A stretch of DNA of 29,554 nucleotides. It comes from Sulfurovum sp. GTDB lineage: Bacteria > Campylobacterota > Campylobacteria > Campylobacterales > Sulfurovaceae. Position numbers and translations under genes: made by a program. The notes beneath the pieces are model-generated. The model did no database searches and was not told the origin of the DNA. It saw nothing but the letters and a program-made list of their open reading frames with translations. The stretch lies in NCBI GenBank assembly GCA_022729615.1, contig DZAQ01000001.1:10158-39711 (forward strand). The letters are read 5' to 3'. Positions 1-8,525 of the stretch are shown here, in pieces (the first letter of the stretch is position 1; each line of letters opens with the position of its first letter).

Positions 1-15
1 GGATATTAGAGGATA

Positions 16-21
16 ATTATA
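16..21 (-). promoter_or_regulatory. Putative -10 box reading off the left edge
   Basis: On the - strand the sequence reads TTTGGTATAATTATCC, a perfect TATAAT with an extended TTTGG element before it. This is the usual strong -10 form in Campylobacterota, where -35 boxes are poorly conserved, and none is visible here. Transcription would start at about base 8 and run leftwards out of the window. It lies downstream of the bioD stop codon, so it probably drives a separate gene or RNA that cannot be seen. Bases 1-73 contain no gene that I can recognise. Confidence 0.35.
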
Positions 22-73
22 CCAAATGGGAGAAAAGATGCGTTGAGCGGAGTTGCTGAAGGGAATTTGTCTC

Positions 74-721
74 CTATTGTATTTTTTTCAACACTCTTGA
101 GACGAACTGCTCCAAACCATCCTGCAGGCTCCACCAGTTTTGAAAGTATGTATCATAAAAGGGCTGGGTGGTTTGTCGGAACATTTCACCATCTTCACGC
201 AGATTGACGCACCACTCGAAGGGGATGCTGCGTCGTTGGAGCGCCTCAATGCTCAGGAGAGTTTCGTTGATGCAGCCTAGATGGCTAGGAGTGATGAGGA
301 GTGCGCTGCATCCGATATCTTGCAGAAGATCTATCATGAAATAGTCCCGAGTGATAGGCACCATCAACCCTCCCGCACCTTCGATAATGAGAAAATCAGA
401 CATAGATTGGAGAGATTTGATCTTTTGCATGATCTGTGCAGGGTCTATGGAGTGATCGGTGTCGGCGCAATAGGGGGCAGCGGGGAGTGCGAAGGTGTAT
501 GCGGTGATATCTTTTGGCGTAAGTGATGCAAATGCGCTGTTGCCTTGTCGGCATGCGTCCAAAAGCGCAGCGGCGTCCAAAGGAGTCCCGACGACACCGG
601 TCTCGATGGGTTTGCAGCAGCCGACACGGAGCCCTTTGCTTTTGAGCGCTTTTATGAGTTGTAAAGAGGCATAGGTTTTCCCGACATTGGTGCCGGTCGC
701 AGTGACAAAGAGCATTTGCAC
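74..721 (-). CDS. bioD: Dethiobiotin synthetase BioD
   Basis: BioD makes dethiobiotin from 7,8-diaminopelargonate, CO2 and ATP, the penultimate step of biotin synthesis, in the cytoplasm. The N-terminus has the family P-loop TATGTNVGKT (residues 8-17), followed by CKPIETGV, whose lysine belongs to the active site, and EGAGGLMVPI near residue 115, the second conserved glycine-rich loop. The length of 215 residues is normal for the family. The start is either GTG at 721 (MQMLFVT) or ATG at 715. An AAGG Shine-Dalgarno sits 8 nt before the GTG and 14 nt before the ATG, so GTG is slightly preferred. The gene is divergent from clpS. From memory, bioD is also near this gene block in C. jejuni. No other biotin gene is in the window. 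Confidence 0.93.
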   Translation of the reverse strand: MQMLFVTATGTNVGKTYASLQLIKALKSKGLRVGCCKPIETGVVGTPLDAAALLDACRQGNSAFASLTPKDITAYTFALPAAPYCADTDHSIDPAQIMQKIKSLQSMSDFLIIEGAGGLMVPITRDYFMIDLLQDIGCSALLITPSHLGCINETLLSIEALQRRSIPFEWCVNLREDGEMFRQTTQPFYDTYFQNWWSLQDGLEQFVSRVLKKIQ

Positions 722-730
722 TTAAAATCC

Positions 731-759
731 TTGAATTTTTGTAAAATCTAAGCTAAGAT
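731..759 (+). promoter_or_regulatory. Putative promoter of clpS-clpA-aat
   Basis: TTGAAT (731-736) and TAAGAT (754-759) are separated by 17 bp, each matching four of six bases of the sigma-70 consensus. The pair lies in the divergent bioD/clpS spacer, and a start at about 766 would leave a 37-nt leader before clpS. This is a consensus match only. Confidence 0.35.
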
Positions 760-802
760 AGTAACATAAAAAGTAAAAAATGATTTTGAAGAGAGGGTGA
801 TT

Positions 803-1102
803 TTGCCAAAGACAAAAGAGGAGATTCGAACAGAGCTTATGCTCCAAGAGCCGGCAATGTACCGTGTCATACTTCACAATGACGACTATACGAGCATGGA
901 TTTTGTGGTCAATATACTGATAAAACTTTTTCATAAAAACTATGAAGAGGCAGAGAGGATCATGATAAAGATCCATGAAAGAGGGAGTGCGATTTGTGGG
1001 GTTTACACCCATGAGATAGCCCAAACGAAGACCGATCAGGTCAAACAGCTTGCCAAGCAGAACGGATTTCCGCTGCTTGCTACTATGGAAGAGGATCTGT
1101 AA
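803..1102 (+). CDS. clpS: ATP-dependent Clp protease adaptor ClpS
   Basis: ClpS binds proteins with a destabilising N-terminal residue and hands them to ClpA for unfolding and degradation by ClpP. The 99-residue product has the family core: HNDDYTSMDFVVNIL (the substrate pocket asparagine and aspartates), then ERGSAICGVYTHEIAQTK, which corresponds to the conserved H/GxAxCGVYTxEIAETK stretch. I place the start at TTG 803, because the Shine-Dalgarno GAGAGG (791-796) is 6 nt before it. The in-frame GTG at 797 would directly abut the ribosome binding site. The stop codon is immediately followed by the clpA start with no spacer, so the two are translationally coupled. Sequence alone does not show whether its specificity is canonical. 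Confidence 0.92.
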   Translation: MPKTKEEIRTELMLQEPAMYRVILHNDDYTSMDFVVNILIKLFHKNYEEAERIMIKIHERGSAICGVYTHEIAQTKTDQVKQLAKQNGFPLLATMEEDL

Positions 1103-3292
1103 ATGATAAGTATTTCGCTCAATGATGTTTTCAAAAAATCAGTTATATTTGCCAAAGAGAATAGGCACGAGTATTTGACGCTCGAGCATATTTTTTGGTC
1201 GATTCTGCAAAGCGATGAGGGGCGCTATATCCTCAATGCACTCGATGTGAACCCTGAGAGCATCACTCAAGAGATCGCAAACCATATCAATATGGCAATG
1301 CCCTCGCTCAAGGAGGCAACAGAACCCTATGAAACGGTGGCGCTCTCTCGGGCGATCAATGATATGATGACGCAGATTCATAGTTCAGGCAAAAGGGAGG
1401 CAACGATCGGGGATATGCTTGCGGCTATTTTTTTGCAAAAGCACTCCTATGCGCTCTATCTCCTCCAAAAAGCCGGGATCAACCGTGTTGATGTGCTTGA
1501 GGTGATATCGCATCAGCACTCATCCGCATCGTCTCAAGCGCCCCAAGAGCAAAAAAGCGAAACAGCTCTTGAGCAGTTCGCTGTTGAACTGGTAGCCCTT
1601 GGGGCATCGGGCAAAATAGATCCGGTGGTCGGGAGGTCGCATGAGATCGAACGGGTGATGCAGACACTCTGCCGCAGGAAAAAAAACAACCCTCTGCTTG
1701 TCGGAGAGCCTGGTGTCGGCAAAACTGCGATCGCCGAGGGGTTGGCATTGAAGATTTCGCAAGGAAGCGTTCCTGCGATTTTGCAGGATTCGAAAGTGTT
1801 CGCCCTTGATATGGGCGCGTTGGTGGCGGGCACGAAGTACCGGGGTGATTTTGAAAAGCGGCTCAAGGCGATCATAAAGGAGCTGGTTGACACACCCAAG
1901 GCGATCCTCTTTATCGATGAGATCCATACGATGGTAGGGGCAGGAAGCACGAGCGGCGGAAGTATGGATGCTGCCAATATTCTCAAGCCGGCACTCGCGA
2001 GAGGCGACATCAAGTGCATCGGCGCGACGACCTTCGGGGAGTATCGCAACTTCTTTGACAAAGACAAGGCGCTCTCTCGCCGTTTCGCCAAAATCGATGT
2101 GGATGAACCGAGCGTTGAGGAGACGATGCTGATACTTCAGGGGATAAAGCATAAGTACGAATCCTACCACTCTATCACATTTAGCGATGAGGCGCTTCAA
2201 AGCGCTATTGATCTCTCGGTGAAGTACCTTCATGATCGTTTCTTGCCGGATAAGGCGATGGATATTATCGATGAGGTTGGGGCGCAGTTCATGCTTCAGG
2301 AGAAAAAAGATGCGGTTGTGACCCCCAAGGATATCCAAGAGTCTCTCTCTAGGATGCTCAAACTTCCCTCTTCGGTCGTCGGCTCGGATGATATGCAGCA
2401 GCTCAAACTCCTCCCGCAAGAGCTTAAAGAGAAGATTATCGGTCAAGATACGGCTATCGATGCCCTTGTCCAAGCCATCAAGCGCTCCTACGCCGGACTC
2501 AATAAGCCCAATAGCCCTATCGGGAGCTTTCTGTTTGCAGGACCGACCGGCGTGGGGAAAACTGCCTTGGCGATCGAACTTGCCAATACGATGCATGTCC
2601 ATTTTGAACGGCTCGACATGAGTGAGTATATGGAGAAGCACTCGATCAGCCGTTTGATCGGTTCTCCCCCCGGATATGTCGGTTTTGAGCAGGGGGGACT
2701 GCTCACCGAGATGATCAAAAAACACCCGCATACGGTTTTGCTGCTCGATGAGATCGAAAAGGCGCATCCGGATATTATGAATATCCTGCTTCAGGTAATG
2801 GATGGGGCGAAATTGACGGACAACAACGGCTCGGTGAGCGATTTCAAAAATGTCATTTTGATCATGACCTCCAATATCGGGACCAAAGAGGCGAATGTGA
2901 TGGGGTTCACCAAAGAGAGCGGCATCAAGACAGAGAGGGCGCTCAAGGAGTTCTTTTCGCCGGAATTTAGAAATCGTTTGAGCGCAACGATAGAGTTCAA
3001 TACACTCTCCTTTGAGGCGCTGGTCTGTATCGTCGATCGTGAGATCGAGAAACTCAACAAACAGCTCCAAGAGAAGAAGATCACGATCAAGCTTACAGAT
3101 GAAGCCAAGAGATATATCGCCAAAGAGGGGTATGATGAGCGCTACGGCGCAAGGCATATCGCCCGAGTGGCAGATGAGAAGATCAAAGAGCGTTTGAGCG
3201 ATGAGATTTTGTTCGGCTCGCTTCAAAATGGCGGGAAAGTGAAAGTGAAATTCGAGAAAAACGAACTCACATTTGATTTCAAGGATGCGTAG
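1103..3292 (+). CDS. clpA: ATP-dependent Clp protease ATP-binding subunit ClpA
   Basis: ClpA is the hexameric AAA+ unfoldase that partners with ClpP and, through ClpS, degrades N-degron substrates. The 729 residues show the expected order: a Clp_N repeat domain (about 1-145) that docks ClpS, a first ATPase with Walker A GEPGVGKT (201-208) and Walker B LFIDEIHTM, and a second ATPase with Walker A GPTGVGKT (480-487) and Walker B VLLLDEIEKAHPD. The pore-loop signature SPPGYVGFEQGG follows the second Walker A. There is no ClpB-type coiled-coil middle domain between the ATPases, which fits ClpA rather than ClpB. The short segment around NVMGFTKESG is where the ClpP-binding loop would lie. The end overlaps the start of aat. 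clpP is not in the window. Confidence 0.95.
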   Translation: MISISLNDVFKKSVIFAKENRHEYLTLEHIFWSILQSDEGRYILNALDVNPESITQEIANHINMAMPSLKEATEPYETVALSRAINDMMTQIHSSGKREATIGDMLAAIFLQKHSYALYLLQKAGINRVDVLEVISHQHSSASSQAPQEQKSETALEQFAVELVALGASGKIDPVVGRSHEIERVMQTLCRRKKNNPLLVGEPGVGKTAIAEGLALKISQGSVPAILQDSKVFALDMGALVAGTKYRGDFEKRLKAIIKELVDTPKAILFIDEIHTMVGAGSTSGGSMDAANILKPALARGDIKCIGATTFGEYRNFFDKDKALSRRFAKIDVDEPSVEETMLILQGIKHKYESYHSITFSDEALQSAIDLSVKYLHDRFLPDKAMDIIDEVGAQFMLQEKKDAVVTPKDIQESLSRMLKLPSSVVGSDDMQQLKLLPQELKEKIIGQDTAIDALVQAIKRSYAGLNKPNSPIGSFLFAGPTGVGKTALAIELANTMHVHFERLDMSEYMEKHSISRLIGSPPGYVGFEQGGLLTEMIKKHPHTVLLLDEIEKAHPDIMNILLQVMDGAKLTDNNGSVSDFKNVILIMTSNIGTKEANVMGFTKESGIKTERALKEFFSPEFRNRLSATIEFNTLSFEALVCIVDREIEKLNKQLQEKKITIKLTDEAKRYIAKEGYDERYGARHIARVADEKIKERLSDEILFGSLQNGGKVKVKFEKNELTFDFKDA

Positions 3293-4025
3293 ATTGGCGT
3301 CTATTTTTGATGAAGATTGTCTCATTCCCCCCTTGGGAGGCGGTTATACTTTTCCAAATCCAAGATACGCTCCCAAAGAGGGTCTCTTGGCGTATGGAGG
3401 GGATCTCTCCCCAAATCGTCTCCTCTGCGCCTACGCAAAAGGGATTTTCCCTTGGTTCAATCAAGATGATCCGATACTCTGGTGGTCGCCGGATCCCAGA
3501 CTCCTCCTCTGTCCGGGTGAATTTAAAGTCACCAAGTCCTTTCGGCGAATTCTCAAAAACGGCAGATTTCAGGTTCGATTTGATCACGATTTCGAAGGGG
3601 TGATCCGTCGTTGCGGGAGTGTGCCGCGAGAGGGACAGAAGGGGACTTGGCTAAGTTGGCAGATGCAAGAGGCATTTATAGAGCTTCACACAATGGGTTT
3701 TGCCCATAGTGTCGCAGTCTATCAGGATGGGAGGCTGGTAGGGGGATTATATGGGATCGCGATGGGGAGAGCATTTTTTGGAGAATCGATGTTTTCTCTT
3801 GTGAGTAATGCCTCCAAGATCGCATTCAAAGCGCTCAGTGATGTTTTAGGCTCAAGAGGTTATGATTTTATAGATTGCCAAGTGAGAAACGAACATCTTG
3901 TGCGTCTAGGGGCAAGGGTTGTCGCTCGTGATACATTTCTAGATGCGCTTGAAGAGAGTCTCAAGGGGTCTAGCGAGAGAGATTCATGGCAAGATTTCAA
4001 ATGGGAGTATGAAGATGGGGCATAA
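3285..4025 (+). CDS. aat: Leucyl/phenylalanyl-tRNA-protein transferase Aat
   Basis: Aat adds Leu or Phe from charged tRNA to proteins that begin with Arg or Lys, creating the N-degron that ClpS then recognises. The protein (246 residues from ATG 3285) has the family signatures: YAPKEGLLAYGGDLSPNRLL near the N-terminus, then GIFPWF, WWSPDPR and GGLYGIAMGRAFFGESMFS. The start is uncertain. ATG 3285 overlaps the clpA stop by 8 bp but sits right against the AAGGA at 3281-3285. TTG 3294 has that same site at an 8-nt distance, and TTG 3273 is also in frame. The conserved domain is complete in all cases. Being directly behind clpS-clpA, it puts tagging, recognition and unfolding in one transcription unit. 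Confidence 0.94.
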   Translation: MRRLASIFDEDCLIPPLGGGYTFPNPRYAPKEGLLAYGGDLSPNRLLCAYAKGIFPWFNQDDPILWWSPDPRLLLCPGEFKVTKSFRRILKNGRFQVRFDHDFEGVIRRCGSVPREGQKGTWLSWQMQEAFIELHTMGFAHSVAVYQDGRLVGGLYGIAMGRAFFGESMFSLVSNASKIAFKALSDVLGSRGYDFIDCQVRNEHLVRLGARVVARDTFLDALEESLKGSSERDSWQDFKWEYEDGA

Positions 4026-5019
4026 TGAGTTTGGATATTCACTTTGGTTGGATTTCGTGGAGCGGGATTTTTTGGAAAATGAATTCTCTTCACTTTTGAA
4101 AAGTCATGATATCAGGGGCGCTACAAGCAATCCTTCGATCTTCGCCAACGCGATCACGACATCTAGCGCATATGCGCAGCAGCTCAAATCCCTTGAAGGC
4201 AAAAGCGCCAAAGAGAAGTATGAAGCGCTCGCAGTTGCGGATATCAAAAAAGCGGCTCAGATACTGCGCGCCCAATACGAAACAGGCAAGGACGGCTATA
4301 TCAGTATCGAAGTAGATCCGTTTCTCAGCGGTGACGCAGAGGCGATGACCGAAGAGGGGAAACGGCTTTTTGCTGCTATTGCGCAGCCAAATGTGATGAT
4401 CAAAGTGCCTGCGACGGAAGCCGGATATGCCACAATGAGAGAGTTGATGAGTATGGGTATTTCGGTCAATGCAACACTCATATTTTCCCCCGACCAAGCG
4501 ATGAAATCACTTGCGGCGATAAAGCAGGGGTTGTATGATTTTGAAAATAGCGGCGGTTTGAGAGCGGAGGGGGTTATCTCTGTCTTTGTGAGCAGATTTG
4601 ATAAGGCGCTTGATCCGATTCTCGCCCAAAAAGGGATCGCGCCTTCGCGCACGGGGATATTGAACGCTGCGGCAATCTATAAGAGTATCGAAAGCAGCCA
4701 TACGCCGGCTATCAGAACACTCTTTGCAAGCACAGGTGTCAAGAGCGATGCGTTGGCGCCTGATTATTATATGAGTCAACTCAGCGCCGCCCATGCTGTC
4801 AATACAGCTCCTTTGAGCACACTGGAAGCCTATCTGCAAAATCCCCCGGCTATGCCCAATCTGCCAAGTTTGATGGCGGAAGCGGATGAACATTTCACGC
4901 TTCTAAAAGAGCATGGGGTTGATATGGAGTCCATTTATGGGCAGTTGATGGATGAGGGGCTTAGGGCTTTTGAAGAGGCATTTGCCTCAATGTTTCAGCA
5001 ATTACAACAGGAGGGATAA
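4015..5019 (+). CDS. tal: Transaldolase
   Basis: Transaldolase moves a dihydroxyacetone unit between sugar phosphates in the non-oxidative pentose phosphate pathway. The 334-residue protein has the family TSNPSIFANAI motif near residue 37 and the Schiff-base lysine K130 in NVMIKVPAT, followed by INATLIFS-like SVNATLIFSPDQA. The ATG at 4015 is preferred because the Shine-Dalgarno GGGAG (4003-4007) is 7 nt upstream; ATG 4009 would leave only 1 nt. The gene therefore overlaps the 3' end of aat by 11 bp in another frame. The stop codon lies 1 nt before the pilT start. Coupling to protein-turnover genes on one side and a pilus ATPase on the other has no obvious functional reason. Confidence 0.92.
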   Translation: MGHNEFGYSLWLDFVERDFLENEFSSLLKSHDIRGATSNPSIFANAITTSSAYAQQLKSLEGKSAKEKYEALAVADIKKAAQILRAQYETGKDGYISIEVDPFLSGDAEAMTEEGKRLFAAIAQPNVMIKVPATEAGYATMRELMSMGISVNATLIFSPDQAMKSLAAIKQGLYDFENSGGLRAEGVISVFVSRFDKALDPILAQKGIAPSRTGILNAAAIYKSIESSHTPAIRTLFASTGVKSDALAPDYYMSQLSAAHAVNTAPLSTLEAYLQNPPAMPNLPSLMAEADEHFTLLKEHGVDMESIYGQLMDEGLRAFEEAFASMFQQLQQEG

Positions 5020-5020
5020 A

Positions 5021-6202
5021 ATGGAAAATAGACTTATCGTGTATCTCAAAAGCCTCAAGGCAAATAATGGAAGTGACCTCCATCTCAAATCGGGAGCGAT
5101 TGTTCGCCTTCGTGTGAATGGACAGCTGAAGCTGCTTGGCGAAGAGAGGATGAGCGCACAGAATATGTTTGACCTTGCCAAGGCGATTCTCACCGAAGAG
5201 CGCTACGAGACTCTTTTGAAGAAAAAAAACCTTGACTTTACCTATGTGCTGGATGAAAAGAGCCGATTTCGTGTCAATTTTTTCCACCAAATGGATGGCT
5301 ATAGCGCTGTATTTCGTCTCATTCCTGTCGATATACCCTCTTTGGAGGCATTGAAGCTCCCGACAACCATTAAGGACTTTACCGATATCCAGCGGGGGCT
5401 TGTGCTGGTGACGGGTGTGACGGGGAGCGGCAAATCGACCACCCTTGCCGCGCTGCTTGACCGGATCAACGATCATGAAAAAAAGCACATCATCACCATT
5501 GAAGATCCGATCGAGTTTGTACACAAAGATAAAGGCTGTCTTGTCAATCAGCGGGGGATCGGGCAGGATACAAACTCGTTTAGCGATGCGCTTCGCGGCG
5601 CGCTCAGGGAAGATCCGGATATCATTCTGGTAGGGGAGATGCGGGATCTTGAGACGATCGATATTGCTATTCACGCTGCCAATACGGGTCACCTCGTATT
5701 TTCCACGCTCCACACCCTTGATGCCAAAGAGACCATTGATAGGATCATCGGTATGTTTCCAACCAATGAACAGAACCGTATCCGAGCCTCGCTTGCCTCT
5801 GTGCTGGAGGGAGTTATCTCTCAACGATTGGTTCGCACCAAGGATGGGGGACGAACGGCAGCAGTGGAGATCCTCAAAAAAACCGCCAGAATCGAACAGC
5901 TTATCATGGAAAATCGTGACTACGAGATAGTAGATGCACTCTTTGAGGGGAAAGAGATCTATGGGACGCAGACTTTTGATCAGGCATTGATCGACCTGTA
6001 TGATCAGCGCCGAATCTCCGAAGATGTTGTGATGGAAAATGCCACCAATCCGTCCGATATGAAGCTTAAGCTCCAAGGGATCGGGAGAGGGGCATCCAAA
6101 CTCTATGCCCAATCCACGCCCAAAGAGGCGTCCAAAGAGGATGTGTTTGAGTTTAAAGAGGTGGAGGATGAGCATGACAAAAAGAAAAAACACCATATTT
6201 AG
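5021..6202 (+). CDS. pilT: PilT/PilU-family type IV pilus retraction ATPase
   Basis: This family of hexameric secretion-type ATPases drives type IV pilus disassembly at the inner membrane. In the 393-residue product I see Walker A GVTGSGKSTT (from residue 132), the Asp box EDPIEF (from 161), Walker B ILVGEMRD (201-208) and the His box STLHTLDAKETIDRI (H231). The start is fixed by a strong Shine-Dalgarno AGGAGGG (5009-5015) placed 5 nt before the ATG. The PilT signature AIRNLIRE is not present. The tail GTQTFDQALIDLY and a charged, lysine-rich C-terminus resemble PilU more, as I recall that family, so it could be a PilU-like accessory ATPase. No other pilus gene is in the window. Confidence 0.88.
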   Translation: MENRLIVYLKSLKANNGSDLHLKSGAIVRLRVNGQLKLLGEERMSAQNMFDLAKAILTEERYETLLKKKNLDFTYVLDEKSRFRVNFFHQMDGYSAVFRLIPVDIPSLEALKLPTTIKDFTDIQRGLVLVTGVTGSGKSTTLAALLDRINDHEKKHIITIEDPIEFVHKDKGCLVNQRGIGQDTNSFSDALRGALREDPDIILVGEMRDLETIDIAIHAANTGHLVFSTLHTLDAKETIDRIIGMFPTNEQNRIRASLASVLEGVISQRLVRTKDGGRTAAVEILKKTARIEQLIMENRDYEIVDALFEGKEIYGTQTFDQALIDLYDQRRISEDVVMENATNPSDMKLKLQGIGRGASKLYAQSTPKEASKEDVFEFKEVEDEHDKKKKHHI

Positions 6203-6237
6203 AGGCACTCTTTAGCAACTATTTAGTTTGTTTTTGA

Positions 6238-6243
6238 TACAAT
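6238..6243 (+). promoter_or_regulatory. Putative promoter -10 box for rplY-pth-permease
   Basis: TACAAT is preceded by TTTTTGA, the T-rich extended -10 form typical of Campylobacterota promoters. It lies in the 71-bp gap between pilT and rplY. A start at about 6250 leaves a 24-nt leader containing the AAGGA site at 6264-6268. No clear -35 box is visible. Confidence 0.5.
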
Positions 6244-6273
6244 CGCGCTTTCATTATTACAAAAAGGAATACA

Positions 6274-6810
6274 ATGTTAGAAGGTATCGTTAGAGAGAGT
6301 ATCGGAAAGAGCAATGCAAAAATGCTCAAGAGAGATGGTTATCTAATTGCAAATATCTATGCAAATGGTGTAGAAAACATCCATGCCGCATTTAAAAGCA
6401 ATGAGTTTATCAGAACAGTAAGAAACAAAGAGACATTCGCGTTTCCGGTAAAAGTCGGGGAGACTGAACTCAAGGTTGTTGTCCAGGAGTATCAACTCCA
6501 TCCGGTCAACGGAGATGTTTTGCATGTGGATCTTCGAGTTGCCGTACCGGGAGTTGTGACAGACTATCTTGTGCCTGTGAAAACCACAGGAGTTCCAAAA
6601 GGGCTCAAAAACAAAGGTGTCTTGATCATGTCCAAAAGAAGACTCAAAGTAAGAGGGGCTATCGAAAATTTGCCGGAAGCATTTGTTTTGGATGTCTCTG
6701 ATCTTGATAGAGATGATTCGATTTTGATTCGAGATATTGAGTCACCGGCAAAGTGCAGATTGATGGATAGAGCAGATGTTGCTATCTGTGGTGTTATCAA
6801 AGCAAAATAA
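6274..6810 (+). CDS. rplY: 50S ribosomal protein L25/Ctc (bL25)
   Basis: bL25 binds 5S rRNA in the large subunit. At 178 residues this is the long Ctc/TL5 form: an N-terminal 5S-binding domain (about 1-95, starting MLEGIVRESIGKSNAK, with QEYQLHPVNGDVLHVDL at its end) and a C-terminal beta domain with the family stretch VPVKTTGVPKGLKNKGVL. The E. coli protein has only the first domain. AAGGA at 6264-6268 is 5 nt before the ATG. The stop codon shares one base with the pth start (TAATG), so a ribosomal protein and a tRNA-recycling enzyme are co-translated. The rplY-pth order is common in bacteria. Confidence 0.94.
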   Translation: MLEGIVRESIGKSNAKMLKRDGYLIANIYANGVENIHAAFKSNEFIRTVRNKETFAFPVKVGETELKVVVQEYQLHPVNGDVLHVDLRVAVPGVVTDYLVPVKTTGVPKGLKNKGVLIMSKRRLKVRGAIENLPEAFVLDVSDLDRDDSILIRDIESPAKCRLMDRADVAICGVIKAK

Positions 6811-7382
6811 TGACACTTTTTGTTGGTCTGGGAAATCCCGGCGCCAGCTATAGTAAAAATCGTCATAACATCGGGTTTCAAGTGATCGATAGACTCATCG
6901 ATCGCTATGGAGCCCGCAATATCTCCAAAAACACCTTTCAGGGTGAACTCTTCAAATCCAATGAACTTCTTTTTTTGAAGCCTGCAACTTATATGAATCT
7001 ATCCGGAAAAAGCCTGTTTGCGGTCATGCAGTTTTATAAGATCCCGCTTGAGGGTGTGATCGTGATCCATGATGATCTTGATCTTCCTTTTGGTGCAGTG
7101 CGTTTCAAAAAGGGCGGCGGAAATGGCGGTCACAATGGACTTAAGTCTCTCGATCTTCTTGTCGGGAGCGACTATTTGCGTGTTCGTTTGGGGATCGGCA
7201 AGCCTGTACATAAGTCGCAAGTTGCCGATTATGTGCTTTCGGATTTCTCGCCGCAGGAGTCTTCTGCATTGCCGCCTTGGATCGGGTATATTGCCGACTC
7301 ATGCGAAATGCTGGCTACTGCTGGGCTTGATGAGACCAAATCGAAACGGAGCATAAAGAGTATGGAGAGCCTTGTATCATGA
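6810..7382 (+). CDS. pth: Peptidyl-tRNA hydrolase
   Basis: Pth cleaves the ester bond of peptidyl-tRNAs dropped from ribosomes, recycling tRNA. The 190-residue protein has all the family blocks: GLGNPGASYSKNRHNIGFQV with the catalytic histidine H19, KPATYMNLSGKS, HDDLDLPFGAVRFKKGGG with the conserved aspartate, and GGNGGHNGLKSL. The start overlaps the rplY stop by one base, and the end overlaps the following permease by 4 bp (ATGA). The gene appears complete and ordinary. Confidence 0.96.
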   Translation: MTLFVGLGNPGASYSKNRHNIGFQVIDRLIDRYGARNISKNTFQGELFKSNELLFLKPATYMNLSGKSLFAVMQFYKIPLEGVIVIHDDLDLPFGAVRFKKGGGNGGHNGLKSLDLLVGSDYLRVRLGIGKPVHKSQVADYVLSDFSPQESSALPPWIGYIADSCEMLATAGLDETKSKRSIKSMESLVS

Positions 7383-8455
7383 AATCCCAATATAGACTCT
7401 ATTTTTGGTACCTTGCAAAACATTTTTTCATAAATTTTATCGCACTGCTTTTCGGACTCTCGCTTGCATTTGCTATGATTGACTACTTTCAGCACTCGCA
7501 GCAGTTGGAATTTTCATCCAACTATATGATTCTCTACCTCTTCTTGATGTGGCAAGAGGCGCTTGCGCAGCTCTATCCGATCGCGATCGTTTTTGCGGGG
7601 ATCATGACGCTTGTCTCACTTATTAGAAGCAGCAATCTTGTGGCTCTGTATAGTTTCGGATTTACCAGAAGAGAGCTTTTTGCCCCATTTTTTATGGTCG
7701 CTGTTGTGATCTATCTCTTTTTTGTCGGATTGCATACAACCGAGTTCTCCTATGCAAGAGATAAAGCGCAAGCGATGCTTGAAGGCAAAGTGGGCGGATA
7801 TGCCAAAGATGATCTCTTCTTTATCAATGAGGGTGATTTTGTCTATGCCAAGAGTCTTGATCCTTTTGCAAAGAAGCTATTTCATCTTACGATTTTCAAA
7901 CTCCAAGGCAATGACCTGCTCTCAACCATTACGGCGAAAGAGGCACAGTTTGACGGCAAAGTGTGGAGAGCGCAAGGCGTAGTCATAAAAAAAATGGTCT
8001 ATGAAGGCGGGAGGCTGCAGCGCTATGAGGCGGAGAAGAGGGAGATGCTTGATACTCTCGCGGGATATCAGCCGAAGATTCTTGAATCGATCTACGAGGG
8101 GAAAGCGCTCAATATAATCGATGCCAATCATGCATACAGAGTGCTCAGCAAGCAAAATCTCAATACAAAAAAATTGCGCTCCTCGTTTAACAACAAAGTT
8201 ATTTTTCCGCTTTTTGCGATCGCGTTGCTGCTGGTGATATTTTTCAAAATGCCTTTTCATGCGCGCTATATGAATCTAGCGCTTGTGCTCGCCCTCTCTT
8301 TGGGGGTTACTTTTTTGGTATGGGGAGTACTTTTTGCGCTTGGACAGATGGGCAGTAATGGCGTATTGCTGCCGGAACTGGCGATCCCGCTTCCGATCGC
8401 ACTTCTTTCGCTCTATGCAGCTATACTCTATTTCCGTCCCAAAGAGACGCTATAG
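7379..8455 (+). CDS. LptF/LptG-family lipopolysaccharide export permease
   Basis: This is a YjgP/YjgQ-type inner-membrane permease. In the Lpt system two such subunits with the ATPase LptB extract lipopolysaccharide from the inner membrane. The topology fits: three membrane segments in the first 120 residues (about 17-35, 50-80, 97-118), a large periplasmic beta-rich region with the LptC-like jellyroll (about 125-265, for example AKEAQFDGKVWRAQGVVIKK), and three more segments (about 272-290, 296-320 and 334-351). The 358-residue length is typical. Whether it is the LptF or the LptG subunit cannot be decided here, and no other lpt gene is nearby. The ATGA overlap with pth indicates coupled translation. 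Confidence 0.88.
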   Translation: MKSQYRLYFWYLAKHFFINFIALLFGLSLAFAMIDYFQHSQQLEFSSNYMILYLFLMWQEALAQLYPIAIVFAGIMTLVSLIRSSNLVALYSFGFTRRELFAPFFMVAVVIYLFFVGLHTTEFSYARDKAQAMLEGKVGGYAKDDLFFINEGDFVYAKSLDPFAKKLFHLTIFKLQGNDLLSTITAKEAQFDGKVWRAQGVVIKKMVYEGGRLQRYEAEKREMLDTLAGYQPKILESIYEGKALNIIDANHAYRVLSKQNLNTKKLRSSFNNKVIFPLFAIALLLVIFFKMPFHARYMNLALVLALSLGVTFLVWGVLFALGQMGSNGVLLPELAIPLPIALLSLYAAILYFRPKETL

Positions 8456-8487
8456 CGGAACTAACCGGAAATAATGCTATATTTAGA

Positions 8488-8493
8488 TAAAAT
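8488..8493 (+). promoter_or_regulatory. Putative promoter -10 box for lysA operon
   Basis: TAAAAT within TATTTAGATAAAATAAA lies in the 70-bp gap between the permease and lysA. A start at about 8500 gives a 26-nt leader with the AGGAA ribosome binding site at 8513-8517. No -35 box is apparent. Confidence 0.4.
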
Positions 8494-8525
8494 AAATATT
8501 AAAAAAGTTTCTAGGAAATGAGTTG

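Noticed and set aside
1520..3325. 601-codon open frame antisense to clpA
   Set aside because: It is an exact shadow of clpA, whose protein is beyond doubt. The translation is arginine/leucine/histidine-rich with no family motif, as expected from codon bias.
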